NCBI GenBank assembly: GCA_030704615.1
Contig: CM060733.1
Coordinates: 15,564,001-15,628,000, forward strand
DNA length: 64,000 bases
Source of the DNA: Takakia lepidozioides
Taxonomy: Eukaryota > Streptophyta > Takakiopsida > Takakiales > Takakiaceae
Direction: 5' to 3'
The position numbers and the translations under genes are program-made. The notes below the pieces were generated by a model. That model saw only the letters and a program-made list of their open reading frames with translations, was not told the origin of the DNA and did no database searches. Of this stretch, positions 48,327-59,027 are shown one piece after another (within the stretch, counting starts at the first letter, position 1; each line of letters starts with the position of its first letter).

Positions 48327-48353
48327 CTCGTATCTGTGAGTGCCAGATACGAG
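48327..48353. promoter_or_regulatory. 10-bp hairpin just inside the gypsy 5' LTR
   Basis: CTCGTATCTG and CAGATACGAG form a perfect 10-bp stem around a 7-nt loop, 16 nt after the LTR end, where a primer binding site or packaging signal would lie. No standard tRNA-complementary site (for example TGGTATCAGAGC) is seen here. A role is inference. Confidence 0.5.
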
Positions 48354-49737
48354 TTAGTTGTAGCACTTGTGGTTTTTGCTTGAGAATGAGAGAAACCAAG
48401 TTGTTTGCCCCAAGCCAAATCAGCCCTTTCGTTTGGTCTTGCAATCCTTCACACAATGAAAGCTCGCATTCCCAAGTCCAGTTCTCAGCTTTGCCACCAA
48501 AGCCACTATAACCTGCTCTTGACTGGTCCTCTTCCCAATCGTGCTTGCTCATGCATGTACACAATCTGAAACCATCAAGGTGCTCTGGAATTACCTGCAG
48601 CATGGTGCTTTCAAAGCTCTGAAGCTGGATCGAAATGCCAAGGTCTACCACCTCGTAACCCACATCGCCTCCGCTTCTAACAACCAAGAGCTCCACGGTG
48701 CTCCACTTTGTGGAGTATGGTGAGATTGGGTTTCAATCTCGAGCTTCAGCATTGAGAGGGCTCTTGTCATGGCAAGAGCAGGGCTGGAACATGAGCTAAG
48801 AGGTGCGGCAAGGCCATGGAATGTGCACCTAGGGTTTCAGAGCTTGGAAGAAGAGCTCTTGCACCACAAGAGAAGTGTCTTGTGGCTGGAAATGTAAGCC
48901 TTAGGGTTTCAGGAGCTTGGCAAAGGCTGTGGAGTGCTTAGTCTTGTCTTAGAGAGCATCAAGGAGCCAAGGAGCCAAGATAGGGGGCTGATATCTCTTA
49001 TGTGAAGAGGTTGCATGTGTGGAGCATGTATTCAGCTCATTGAAGCTTCCATCTTCAAGCTTGGAGGGCAAGCAAGGAAGTGGGAAGGGCTGACTTCCCT
49101 TATGTGAGGGCAATGCATGTGTAGAGCATGCTATCAGCCTGATGAAGGCTTGCACTTTCAGGTTTGTGGGTGCAAGAAATGAAGCAAATGATTCTCTTAT
49201 GGTGAGAGTGGGGCATGTGTGGAGCATGCCTTCAGCCCATTGAGGCTCTTGTTTTCAAGCTTAGAGAGCTAGAACGGAAGGTCTAGGGCTGGTTTCCACT
49301 TGGAGTGAAAGAAAAGCACTTGTAGGGCCTATGTGAGTTGGGGTTTCAAATTCAAGCTTGAAGGGAGCGCAACTCTTGAAGCAGCAGGTGTAGGGGGCTG
49401 GAATAGGCTCTAAGACAGATGCTATGGCCAAAGAGAGTGCTTGAATGAGTGCTCACAAGGGCTGGGAACCAGCAGGGCTTGGTTGTTTGCCATTGAGTTT
49501 AGTGGCGTGTTTGGGGAGGCTAAGTGAGAAAGAAGGCTTGGTTTGTGGCAACCACCTCATGGCTTAGGGCTACTATGGTGGTGTGTGGGAGCCGAAAGAG
49601 CAAGAATACCTTGCTGATTTCCTCACAGCCGCCATAGCTCGGTGGAAAGAAGCCTAGAGTCCAAGAGACACAAACCCTAGCTTGGCGTGGCTAAACCCCT
49701 TGGAGAAATGGCTAAACTGCCAGCGGCCATGGATGGG
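48354..49737 (+). other. Gypsy leader, non-coding
   Basis: Internal leader with repeated phrases (GGGCATGTGTGGAGCATG, TTCAAGCTTGGAGGG) near 48990-49260 spaced about 90-100 bp apart. The open frames here are not recognisable. Confidence 0.6.
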
Positions 49738-50850
49738 ACTGTGACGGGCTGTGCCCATGGCCTTTGGGGCTGTGATGGGCTGTGAGGGCTGACAGGCCGT
49801 GCCTGAGGCCTTTGAGCTGTGACGGGCTGTGAGGGCTGTGACAGGCCGTGCCCTGAGGCCTTTGGGCTGTGAGGGGCTGTGTCAGGTGCAGGCTGTGTGT
49901 GACGGGCTGTGATGGGCTGTGACAGGCTGTGCTGGCCGTGGGGCTCTGTGACAGGCTGTGGCCTGTTGGGGCTGGGGCTGTGGGGCTGTGACAGGCCGTG
50001 CCTGAGGCCCTGTGACGGGCTGTTGTGGGCTGTGGACTGTGTGAGGATCTGTGAGGCTGTGAGGGCTGTGACAGGGTGCTGACGGGCTGAGGCTGTGACG
50101 GGCTGTGTGGGGCTGTGCCCAGTGCCTGTGGGGCTGTGACGGGCTGTGCGGGGCTGTGACGGCTGTGCTGGCCTGTTGGGGCTGTGACGGGCTGATGGGC
50201 TGTGAGGCTGTGACAGGCCGTGCCTGAGGCCTTTGGGCTGTGACGGGCTGTGAGGGTTGTGACGGCCGTGCCTGAGGCCTTTGGGGCTGTGACGGGGCTG
50301 TGAGGGGCTGTGTCAGGCCGTGCCTGAGGCCTGTGGGGCTGTGAGGGCAGGCTGTGAGGGGCTGTGACAGGTGTGAGGGCTGTTGTGAGGCCTGGGGCTG
50401 TGACGGGCTGTGAGGGGCTGTGTGTGCCTGGCCTTTGGGGCTGTGACGGGCTGTGAGGGGCTGTGAGGCCGTGCCTGAGGCCTTTGAGGCTGTGACGGGC
50501 TGTGCTGTGACAGGCCGTGCCTGAGGCCTTTGGGGCTGTGACGGGCTGTGAGGGGCTGTGACAGAGGCCTGGCTGTGAACAGGCCGTGCCTGAGGCCTTT
50601 GAGGCTGTGAGGGGCTGTGAGGGGCTGTGACAGGCCGTGCCTGAGGCCTTTGACTGTGAACTCAGGCTGACGGGGCATGTGACTGTGCCTGTGGACTGTG
50701 ACAGGCTGTGGCCGGGCTCTGTGTGTGCCCACCTGTGGGACTGTGACGGCTGTACCAGTGAGCTGTGTGGGCCTGTGCTGGTCTGTGGTGGCCCGTGTTG
50801 ACCTGTGGACGGCCTGTGCTGACTCGTGGAGGCACTGGTGGACTGCCTAA
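49738..50850. repeat. GC-rich minisatellite in gypsy leader
   Basis: About 1.1 kb built from variants of GGGGCTGTGACGGGCTGTGA and CAGGCCGTGCCTGAGGCCTT in irregular order. The stop-free reading frames on the minus strand are a by-product of the repeat composition. Confidence 0.92.
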
Positions 50851-51490
50851 GGACTGGCATGTGGTCTGGAAGGCCGAATTTTGAAGCTCGTGGAGGGCGG
50901 TTTGAGGAGTATCTTCATGATATTCCCATGGTCATGCAAGTGAGGGAAGAGAGGAGAGGAAGAGTGTTGGGATGAGAGCATGCTGGGGTTAGGCATTGCT
51001 TTAGCTTCTTCCTCGTAGTTTCCACCCTCTCATTAGGCCAAGACCTTTCCGTAGGTGGAGGCAAGAGTCAGTCCGGGTTTGGGCTGGGGTGTCCTTGCAG
51101 GAGCAACACCGTGGAGTTGTTTTTTGGTGTGGGGGAGTTGTCGTTCTGATTTCTTGTGTTTGGATCCCCTCCATACCTGCATGCTTGACTGTGCGCCATG
51201 CTAGTTTTGTGTGGGCGCTTGTTTTTATAGGTGATTGGTCCGGATTTGATCACCGGCCAGTCCTAGAGCATGCTGTCGATGGTGAGGCTGGGTGATGACC
51301 AGCCAGACCATCATTGTTTCTCCTGTGGTGAGGTTGGAGGTGATGACCAGCCAACCATAGGAGTGCTTGCGGTGGATGCAGGTACAGGTGTAGGCTATGT
51401 TAGGAACTTAGTATTCCAAACCATAAGCCGCAACAGTTTCTCTACCCGGTTACCTTGTGGAGAGGGGGTTAGGGACATGTTCATGACCGG

Positions 51491-52896
51491 TTGAGTGTCA
51501 ACACGGAGGTGCCACTAGTTGCTGGGGACAGTGCCGGTTCGAGCACTAGCGATACTAGTGGGTACACGAGACGAGGTGTGCGGTTTAGGCCACCTTCACC
51601 TCCTGTGTCTTCCACGGAAGGTTCTGATTCGGATTGTGAATCAGGAGGACTCATACCGGCGGTGCAAGTTGTTTCTTTGCCATTGTTGTGGGACACAATG
51701 GAGGAGATGTATGGAGCTACCAAGGGCCACGAAGGTACTCTGGGGCGGTGGGCACCATCGAGTTGGATGATTTTATCCAAGAGTTTGATAGTTGGTGTGA
51801 TTTGCAGCAAATGCGCAATCCACAACTATTTACGCCTTTCATGGCATGGAAGGGGCTGTTTCAGCACCTTGAGGGGCCGCCTATGGATGATTACCATGAG
51901 TTCAGGCGGGGGCATGAGGTTGAGATCGAGGAGTGGAGGATGTACTGGTCACCCGACTATGTCTCCATCACTAGGGGCACTAGAGCCACGAGGGCAGTGG
52001 CTACACCTGCCGCTGCTGCACCGGCAGCTTCAGCAAGTAGCAGTGGGACTGGTGGTACAGTAGCTACGACGTCCACCCAAGCCACTACCGCACCAGCACT
52101 AGCACCCGTGCCTGCCTTCAACCCTGTTGTGGAGTTCTTCGAAGAGTTGAGAGGGAACTACCAAGGGGTGAGGACAGAGAAGTTGCGGAGCTTGCAAGAG
52201 TTCCAACGGAAGCCGACCGAGAGCTTGAGGGAGGCTTTCACTCGCATGAGGCGCTTGATAAATGTAACCCAAGGGGTTACGGAAGCTCAGGCAGTCCAAT
52301 TCTGGTATGGGATATTGGACAAGGAGCTGAGGAGAAGGGTGCGGGATGCAACTCTCCTACAAGCGGCCCAACCCACCTTAGCAAATGTGTTTTTTGCTGG
52401 CAGAGCGGATAGAGCTCAACATGGTGGAGGAACGAGTGGTCATGGTGGGATTTGCTAAGAGACACCACGGGGTAGTGGTGCTCCTAGCCAACCACTACCT
52501 CAACGTGCTCAAGGCAACAAGGGGGCTCAGGTGAAGCTCAGGGAAGGGCAGAGAGGACCTCAGATGCAGGGGTCTCTCCCTTCATTTGCTGGCCAACAAC
52601 GGGCGGATGTGGTGTGCTGGACATGTGGAGGACCCCATGTCAAGAAGGATTGCCAGAGGGAGGCAAAGGGCCGGCACATGCAGCCTGCACAGTTGCAGTG
52701 TGGGCATTGTGGCAAGCACGGGCATGGAGAGGCCCAGTGTTATGGTTTGCATCCTGAGTTGCGCCCAGGCCAGTTCCAAGGGAACAATGGTGGCCGGGGG
52801 CGAGGTGGAGCAGCCCAGAGAGGACGAGGTGGCCAGCCACGAGGCAGGCCAAGGGCAAGCTCAACGTGGCCAAGGACGCGGAGGTCAGGGTGTTGA
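51491..52896 (+). pseudogene. Ty3/gypsy gag with two zinc knuckles
   Basis: Starts at about 51491 with a Ser/Thr-rich segment. After a frame change near 51735 it continues through a retrotransposon gag domain (DDFIQEFDSWC, then GVRTEKLRSLQEFQRKP and FWYGILDKELRRRV). An Ala/Thr-rich linker lies inside. After a stop at about 52456 the frame at 52531 gives CWTCGGPHVKKDC (one residue short of the classic spacing) and CGHCGKHGHGEAQC (exact CX2CX4HX4C), then a Gly/Arg-rich basic tail. Nucleocapsid function is expected in an intact copy. Confidence 0.88.
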
Positions 52897-53679
52897 CCAA
52901 GGCATGGCCAACCGGCTTCAGCAGCTAGAGCAGAGGCTCGCTGCCATGGCTACAGCTCAGGTGGTACCGGCTCTAAGGCCGGATGGTCCACCTCCTGCTC
53001 CTGAGGGAGGAGATATGGGAGGCATGGGATTCATGTGTGGAGCAGCACTACCACTAGTGCAGGTGGAGTCTGCTGCAGCCGTGACTCGAGGAGCAGCACG
53101 AGTTCCTGAGCCACGAGGTGCAGAGGTGGAGTTGGATCCACAGCGTGGGGAGGCAAGCCGTCAGGCTAGGCTTCCTCAGTCATTCACATTGGCGGAGACA
53201 GTGTCGACGCCATCCATGGCACCTAGTTCTCGCCCGACTGTTACCGAGGCGGAGGTTACTATGCCATTGGGGAGAGCTACACGGGTAGCACCACTACCTA
53301 GTGTTGCCAAGGCTACGGCAGCTAGTGTGCTGCTAGGAGCGGCCACATCTCTGTGTGCCAGGCTCCATTGTTCTCGGCTACCATGATTGCGACGCCGGGG
53401 GTAAGACCAGCTGAGGTGTTCAGGCTGGCAGCTACACTCTGTGAGAGTGGGGAGGTTACTTCATCTTCTGCGGAGATAGTGGGAGGTGTAGTGCCGGAGG
53501 GATCCTCGGATTTGAGGGTCAAGACTGCCACGGCGGCGCCATGGCAAGCTGCAGCTGCCAGGTTGATGGAGCTGCCAGCTAGGCCAGCCATTGAGCGCGC
53601 CATGGTGACACCTGGAGTTGTCATGTTAGACAACCAGGATGGCATTTTCTGTTTGAGTGGACCGGCAGGCAAGAGGTAC

Positions 53680-54060
53680 CGGCCACTGCGGTCTTGTTGG
53701 ACTCGGGAGCTCAGCCATGATGCTGGGCAGAGCTGCTATTGCAGGCTTGGGCCTCACGGAGGCGGATATGGAGCCTTGTCCTTTCCAGATACAGACGTCT
53801 CTGGGAGGATCGGAGCAGGCTCGGGGCATGACACGGCGTGAGTTATGGCTATCAGACTCTACGGCCGGATCACCCTACAGATGGCTCAGTGATGCGAGCC
53901 AAGGCCATTGTGACAGACGCGGTCTCATACGATGTCCTGGTTGGGGGCAGTGTTGTACCCCATGGGCTTCACCCTGGATTTTTGGAGGAGTCAGCTTCCT
54001 ATAGGCTGCATGGCAGTCAGGGGAGGGCACCGGCGTGTGCAGCTTCCTGTGACGTTCATA
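53680..54060 (+). pseudogene. Ty3/gypsy aspartic protease
   Basis: The active-site segment VLLDSGAQP lies at about 53690-53716. The chain then switches frame to MLGRAAIAGLGLTEADM and later to DGSVMRAKAIVTDAVSYDVL, the usual flap and C-terminal part. At least two frame changes break it. The 780 bp before it (52900-53680) encode a low-complexity Ala/Gly/Pro-rich linker. Confidence 0.82.
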
Positions 54061-54404
54061 GGAGGAGTTGCGGTTGCCCAGCGAGGCAAGATGCGACACT
54101 AGCAGCATTCACAGCGGCAGTGAGTTGGCCTAGAGAGTTGCTTGAGGGCAATGCTCATTCAGAGGATGTCCACCTCCGGGAGAAGCAGGATGACATGTAT
54201 GGTATGGCGGAGTTGCTACCATGGTGCTCAGACTCCATTGTGGGGCACGAGCAAGGATTTGCAGCGGGATGCTGATCGACGGGTGCAACAAGCCTGGGTG
54301 GAGGCTTTGTACCGTCAGGAGAGGAGAGAGTTGTGGGGATTGCACCAGGACCACCTCAGTTGTCTCCATTGGACACCACACCTATTGTGTGGCAGTATCC
54401 GGAT
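54061..54404 (+). other. Linker between protease and methyltransferase, unknown
   Basis: Contains the charged stretch DADRRVQQAWVEALYRQERR (about 54270-54330) in one frame, probably helical. No known domain is recognised. It could be the N-terminal part of the methyltransferase module or a protease tail. Confidence 0.45.
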
Positions 54405-55350
54405 GAAGCATTTGTCTTCTGGACTTGTTTGGCGGGATCAGCACCGGATTGGCTGCTGTGTTACAGGCAGGTGTACGAGTTCGGCGTTACCTGTATGTGG
54501 AGAGGGATGATGAGACTGCACGACGCGTTTCACTTCGCCATGTTGCTCAGTTGGTGCAGCGGTACCCTTGCAATTCGTGGATATCAGCAGGCCTTGCCAG
54601 CAGACATTTTGTTGCTGGGGGGCGCAGGATTTGGAGCGGGTTGGCTCCATTGATCTGGTAGTGGCAGGTTGGCCCTGCCAAGGGCATTCATCAGCCGGGC
54701 ATGGCAATGGATTGCGAGACTCGAGGTCGGGTCTGTTTTGGGAGATGGTGCGGTTTTGCGCACTTGCAGCTTCATCAAGCTGTATCTCCAGCATACATCT
54801 TGGAGAATGTGCCACTGATGGGCGATTCTCGGGCCAGGGTGATGGCCAGTGTGCATCAAGTCCGGTCGTGGCTTGGGTCAGCAGTGTTGCTAGATGCAGC
54901 TACAGTGGGGTCACGGGCTCATCGTCACGGCTATGGTGGACTAACTTGATGCCACCCGCACTGCTCAAGCGTGCATTTGATGGGGTGCAGCGGCCAGCAC
55001 ATCTCACAGTGGATAACATTCTGGACACAGGGAGGCAGTCTCAGCGTGTGAGACACGATGACCGTTCGCCTTTGGCAGTGGTCAACAAGGTGGGTCAACC
55101 ACGAGCAGCATTACCTACACTGCTCAGCTTCCCAGGATCGCATGCTTTCCGGGATAGTGGACCTGGCCTCCTGTGGGATGCTCAGTTGCAGCAGTTAGTG
55201 GAGCCTAATGCTGACGAGCGTGAGCGGGCAATGGGTTTTACCACTGGTACCACGGCGGTGTCGTCTTTCTGAGGCATCACGTCGTCAAGTGTTGGGGCAA
55301 GCAATGGATCTCAATTGCTTGACCTGGATTATCAGCTTGGCTCTGGCTGA
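54405..55350 (+). pseudogene. C5-cytosine DNA methyltransferase domain inside gypsy pol (DNMT3-like order)
   Basis: An intact version would methylate cytosine C5 in DNA using SAM. Motifs appear in canonical, non-permuted order. Motif I is LLDLFGGISTGLAAVLQAG (from about 54416), followed by the ribose-contacting acid in YVERDD (Glu at 54500). Motif IV is DLVVAGWPCQGHSSAG with catalytic Cys in PCQ (54673-54681), and motif VI is ILENVP with ENV at 54803-54811. A motif VIII-like SRAHR (54911-54925) is followed by WWTNL (54934). Motif IX is DERERAMGF (55213-55239) and motif X is RRQVLGQAMDLN with GQAM at 55295. The spacing and the AHR-x-R-x-x-W-x-N and LG-x-(A/S) patterns resemble DNMT3-type domains more than plant DRM, whose motif order is permuted. 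Four frame changes interrupt it. It lies in pol, between protease and RT, on the same strand. Confidence 0.88.
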
Positions 55351-55639
55351 GCAACGCAGAGTGCGGAGTACACTTCCCTCAATGGTCTCTCTGCCTACCG
55401 AGACGGTACAGGCAGTGAGTGGGGGCGAGCATGTGAGGACCACGGGGTGCATGCATCCATGGCACACGTGGGAGGTGCTCGAGGTTCAGAGGGATTGGCA
55501 GCCAAGGCGGCTGTGATGGATGAGGTTGGGGATTTTCTCGGGTGAGGAGGTCCTCAAGGATGAGATGATGGGGCAGGATGAGGCCTTGTCATTGACTGAG
55601 CAGGCAGGGAGTACTGCTCAAGAGGTTGCAACATAGCAA

Positions 55640-57120
55640 CCACTGGACGCGTCCTCTACCTCTAAGCCCACTGGACTTAAGGTTGCAGTTACGGAGGACA
55701 ATTGGGAGCCTGACATTGGACCCATTGTCACCGGAGGAGAGAGACGACGTATACGGCGGTTCCTGAGGGCTTACAGGAATTGCTTTGCCTTCAGTTTGAA
55801 GACTTGGGAGCACTGAAGGGTCAAGAGATCCGTATTGAGTTGGCCACTGACACGCCAATCTTTCGGAGACCCTATAGATACAGTGACATGGAGAGGTCTT
55901 TGATTCAGATGAGGACTCAAGATCTCTGGGAGGCAGGTTTGGTGGAGCTCTCTGGTGGAGAGTATGCTTCAGCCACAGTGATGCCAGCCAAGAAGGATGT
56001 CTATGGCAATTGGACGGAGAGACGTATGTGCGGTGATTACCGGCCTGTAAATCGTCAGACCAAGTCCGATAAGTATGCCATGCCAACACCAGAGGAGATC
56101 TTTGATGCCATCGGGCATGCTAAGGCCTTTAGCACTTTGGATTTACGATCCGGATATCACCAGTTGCCAATCAAGGAGGCGGACAAGCAGAAGACGACAT
56201 TCTGGGGGATCAATGAGCACGGCAAGGATTGCCTATATCAGTGGCGGTTCTTACCATTTGGGCTTAAGAATGCTCCTGCAGAGTTTCAGAGAGTCATGGA
56301 TAGGATTCTAGCAGGGGTGGACTTTGCTCGGTGCTACATAGATGACATCATCATCTTTAGTGTTACGATGGAGGAGCATGAGAGACACCTTCAGGTGGTA
56401 TTGGCGCTTGAGAGCGCACGGATTGAAGTTGCATCCGGGGAAGTGCAAGTTTTTCCACAACCAGATTGAGTATCTGGGTCACATGATATATCCTGGAGGA
56501 TTGGGGGTACAGCAGACTAAGGTAGAGGCCATTGCACAAATTCCACGCCCCACGGATGTGAGCCGAGTTCGAGCTTTCATGGGGTTGGCAAACTATTATA
56601 GACGTTTGTCAAGGGATTTAGTACCATTGCAAAGGCTCTAACCAAGCTGACCAAGGTGGACCAGGAGTGGCAGTGGGAAGATGAGCAGGAACGAGCTTTT
56701 CAAGAGCTCAAGGCGAGGTTGACCTCGGCGCCTATCCTGAGACGACCTATCAGGGGGCGTCCCTTTCAGCTGCATACGGATTGGAGCATGCTGGGGCTTG
56801 GAGCGGTGCTCACACAGGTGGATGATGAGGGAAGAGAGTTTGTAGTGGCTTATGCTAGCCGCTCAAACAACGTGCAGAGGCTAAGTACAGCTCATATGAG
56901 GGAGAGTGCTTAGCTGCAGTGTGGGCCGTGGCACACTTCAGGTGCTATCTATACGGCAATCTTTTCACCCTTGTCACGGATCACCAGCCACTCAAGTGGT
57001 TGATGGAGTCAGACAAGCTTACGGGAAGCTTGCACGGTGGGCACTTATACTCCAGGAGTATGACTTTCAGGTTGTGCATCGACCGGGTTTGGTCAATCGG
57101 GATGCGGATGGATTGAGTCG
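55640..57120 (+). pseudogene. Ty3/gypsy reverse transcriptase and RNase H
   Basis: The RT frame at 55780-56469 includes VMPAKKD, RMCGDYRPVNRQT, STLDLRSGYHQLPI, FLPFGLKNAPAEFQRVMD and the catalytic YIDDIIIFS (YIDD at 56335-56346). It continues in another frame with CKFFHNQIEYLGHMI and AFMGLANYYRR. RNase H follows, with FQLHTDWSMLGLGAVL and LVTDHQPLKWLM. At least four frame changes are needed. This order and the motifs place it in Ty3/gypsy. Confidence 0.92.
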
Positions 57121-58610
57121 CAATCCATGCATGAGCCAGCAGGATGACACTGGAGCTCGGTGGCATGGTGAGACGGACGAGGAGATGGTGCCGGGATGGC
57201 ACGCATCTGCATTTTTGTGTATCTTGGCATCGGGAGGTCAGATTGGACCTACAACAGGGATGACTGTAGACGGAGTGTCTGAGGACCCTGAGGCTAGTGA
57301 TGAGCTAGGTGGTGCCAGAGATATACATGAGGATTCGGCTGTGTTGGACTACCTCCGCACGGGAGACACGGCAGCCATTGTGACTGCCAGGGAGAGGGAT
57401 CGGATCCTGCAACGAGCCAAGAGGTTCAAGTGGGAGGGGATACACCTACTTCGAGTGTGGGAGGATGGTCGGGTGAGGATTGTGCCTCACCCCACACAGC
57501 GTGCACGGTTAGTGCGGCATGCCATGAGGAGTTGGGGCATTTGGAGTGCGACGCACTCACAGTTTACTGCAGGGGCAGTATTGGTGGCGTGGTATGCATA
57601 CAGAGGTGCAACAGTTCGTGGCTAGGTGCATGGTGTGTGACAGGGTGCGTGCTTCATTCAACGCCCCTACACCACAGTTGCATCCTTTACCAATCATGGG
57701 ATTGGGCTACAGGTGGAGTCTTGACTTCGCAGGACCGTTGCCACTGACTATGCGCCACCACAGATATGTGTTGGTGATGGTGGAGCACTTCTCCAAGTGG
57801 ATTGAGTTGGTTCCATTGCCTGACAAGGCTAGTGAGGGGGGCTGCGTATGCATTCTTGGATCGTGTGCTTAGCCGATTTGGTGCTCCAGCTGAGGTACTC
57901 ACGGACCAAGGGAGAGAGTTTTTGGGGGGAGTTTCAGGCTTTGTGTGATAAAGCCTTGATAGACCACCGCACCACTTCTCGGGATCATCCTGAGGCCGAT
58001 GGCTTAGCAGAGAGAGTTGTTCAGACGGTGAAGAGGGGTTTGCGCAAGTATGGCTTGCAGAAGGGACACCTAGGAATTGGGATCTTCAGGTTCCTTGGTT
58101 AGCCATGGGCTACAGGTTCAGCAAACAAGCATCACTTGCCTCCTTCTCACCATATTTCCTTCTCTTTGGCCGAGAGCCGGATTTGCCTGCAGCCATTCGT
58201 AGGGACACTGCTCAAGTCCTTAACCTTGACGATCCGGACGTGTGGGTACGTGCATGTGATCAGCGTGCAGAGTTGTTCAAGAAAGTCATGCCCATGGCTT
58301 TTGAGAACCTTGCCATTGCACAGCACCGTGATACGTTGAGGTATGCCACTATACGTGGTGGAGGATATCGTCCTGGGGTTCGGAGGTTTAGCCCTGGTGA
58401 CTATGTTTATTTGCAGCAGACTGCTCCTACGACTCTGGATGTTACTGCAGGGCGTGTTATTCTGAGGGTTCGAGAGGTGTTGCCCTCAGGGGTCCTGATC
58501 TTGGAGGGTCGGGATGGCATGACTTGGAAGGACCATGTGCGTAATTGTGCGCCATGTCACCTTCCCAATGTCGATGGCAGAGTTGACCCAAACTTGGCAG
58601 TGGTACCTGC
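57121..58610 (+). pseudogene. Ty3/gypsy integrase
   Basis: The HHCC zinc-binding end includes CMVCDRV at about 57633-57653. The catalytic core shows SLDFAGPLP (first Asp, about 57720), LTDQGRE (second Asp, about 57898) and DGLAERVVQ (Glu, about 58010). The frame at 58105-58767 carries LFGREPDLP and a GPY/F-like module ending LILEGRDGMTWKDHVRN. Three or more frame changes occur before 58105, none after it. Confidence 0.88.
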
Positions 58611-58620
58611 AGGTTTGAGG

Positions 58621-58767
58621 TGCATGCTCTGTGGGTCTGCCAAAGGGGGGCAGCCACCATGCTGGTGTGTGATCGATGCTCAAGGGGGTTGGCATATGGG
58701 ATGCTTGACACCACCTCTTGAGAAGGTTCCTGACGGAGATTGGTTGTGTCCACACTGCTTGGGATAG
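58621..58767 (+). other. PHD-type zinc finger at the integrase C-terminus
   Basis: In frame with the integrase C-terminal module and ending at the stop. Cysteines and histidine follow CMLC, then CWC, WHMGC, then the classic tail LTPPLEKVPDGDWLCPHC, a C4HC3-type PHD pattern. PHD fingers commonly read histone H3 tails. Many plant Ty3/gypsy elements carry a chromodomain at this site, so a PHD finger may be a different chromatin-targeting solution. The spacing of the third and fourth Cys (C-x-C) is tighter than usual. Binding is inference. Confidence 0.8.
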
Positions 58768-59016
58768 TGGCAGTGGACATGACTGGAGGCAGCTAACAAG
58801 ACATGGGAGGCCAAGCTCATAGGAGTCAATACATGAGATCCCAAGCTCAAGTTCACAGGTTGCAAGACGGCGACTAACGATGGGGCAACTCTTGCACCCG
58901 GCCTCTTGATCTATCGAGTTTGAGTGTAGTAGGGATAGTGGTGGAGGACTTAGTGAGGCTATGGTCACTATCACATCTTGTGGCTACCTGGACTTAGAGG
59001 GACCTAAGCACCAGCT

Positions 59017-59027
59017 AGGGGGGCGAT
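59017..59027 (+). promoter_or_regulatory. Ty3/gypsy polypurine tract
   Basis: TAGGGGGGCGA directly precedes the TGTGTGG start of LTR part A, where plus-strand DNA synthesis is primed. No such tract precedes part B, which supports A as the true start of the 3' LTR. Confidence 0.75.

Noticed and set aside
48253-48696. 147-codon minus-strand frame across the gypsy LTR/leader boundary
   Set aside because: Antisense to the element, spans the LTR end, and has no recognisable motif.
49712-50860. Long minus-strand open frame of about 380 codons (HSPSQPLTAPKASGTA-like repeats)
   Set aside because: It coincides exactly with the GC-rich minisatellite; the repeat composition lacks stops on that strand. 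There is no domain and no splice context.
54405-55350. Host DRM-type methyltransferase gene
   Set aside because: The motif order is I to X without the permutation typical of DRM. There are no UBA domains or introns, and it lies between protease and RT of one element on the same strand.
57430-58620. Chromodomain after the gypsy integrase
   Set aside because: The segment after the GPY/F-like module does not show chromodomain aromatic-cage residues; the Cys/His pattern is that of a PHD finger.
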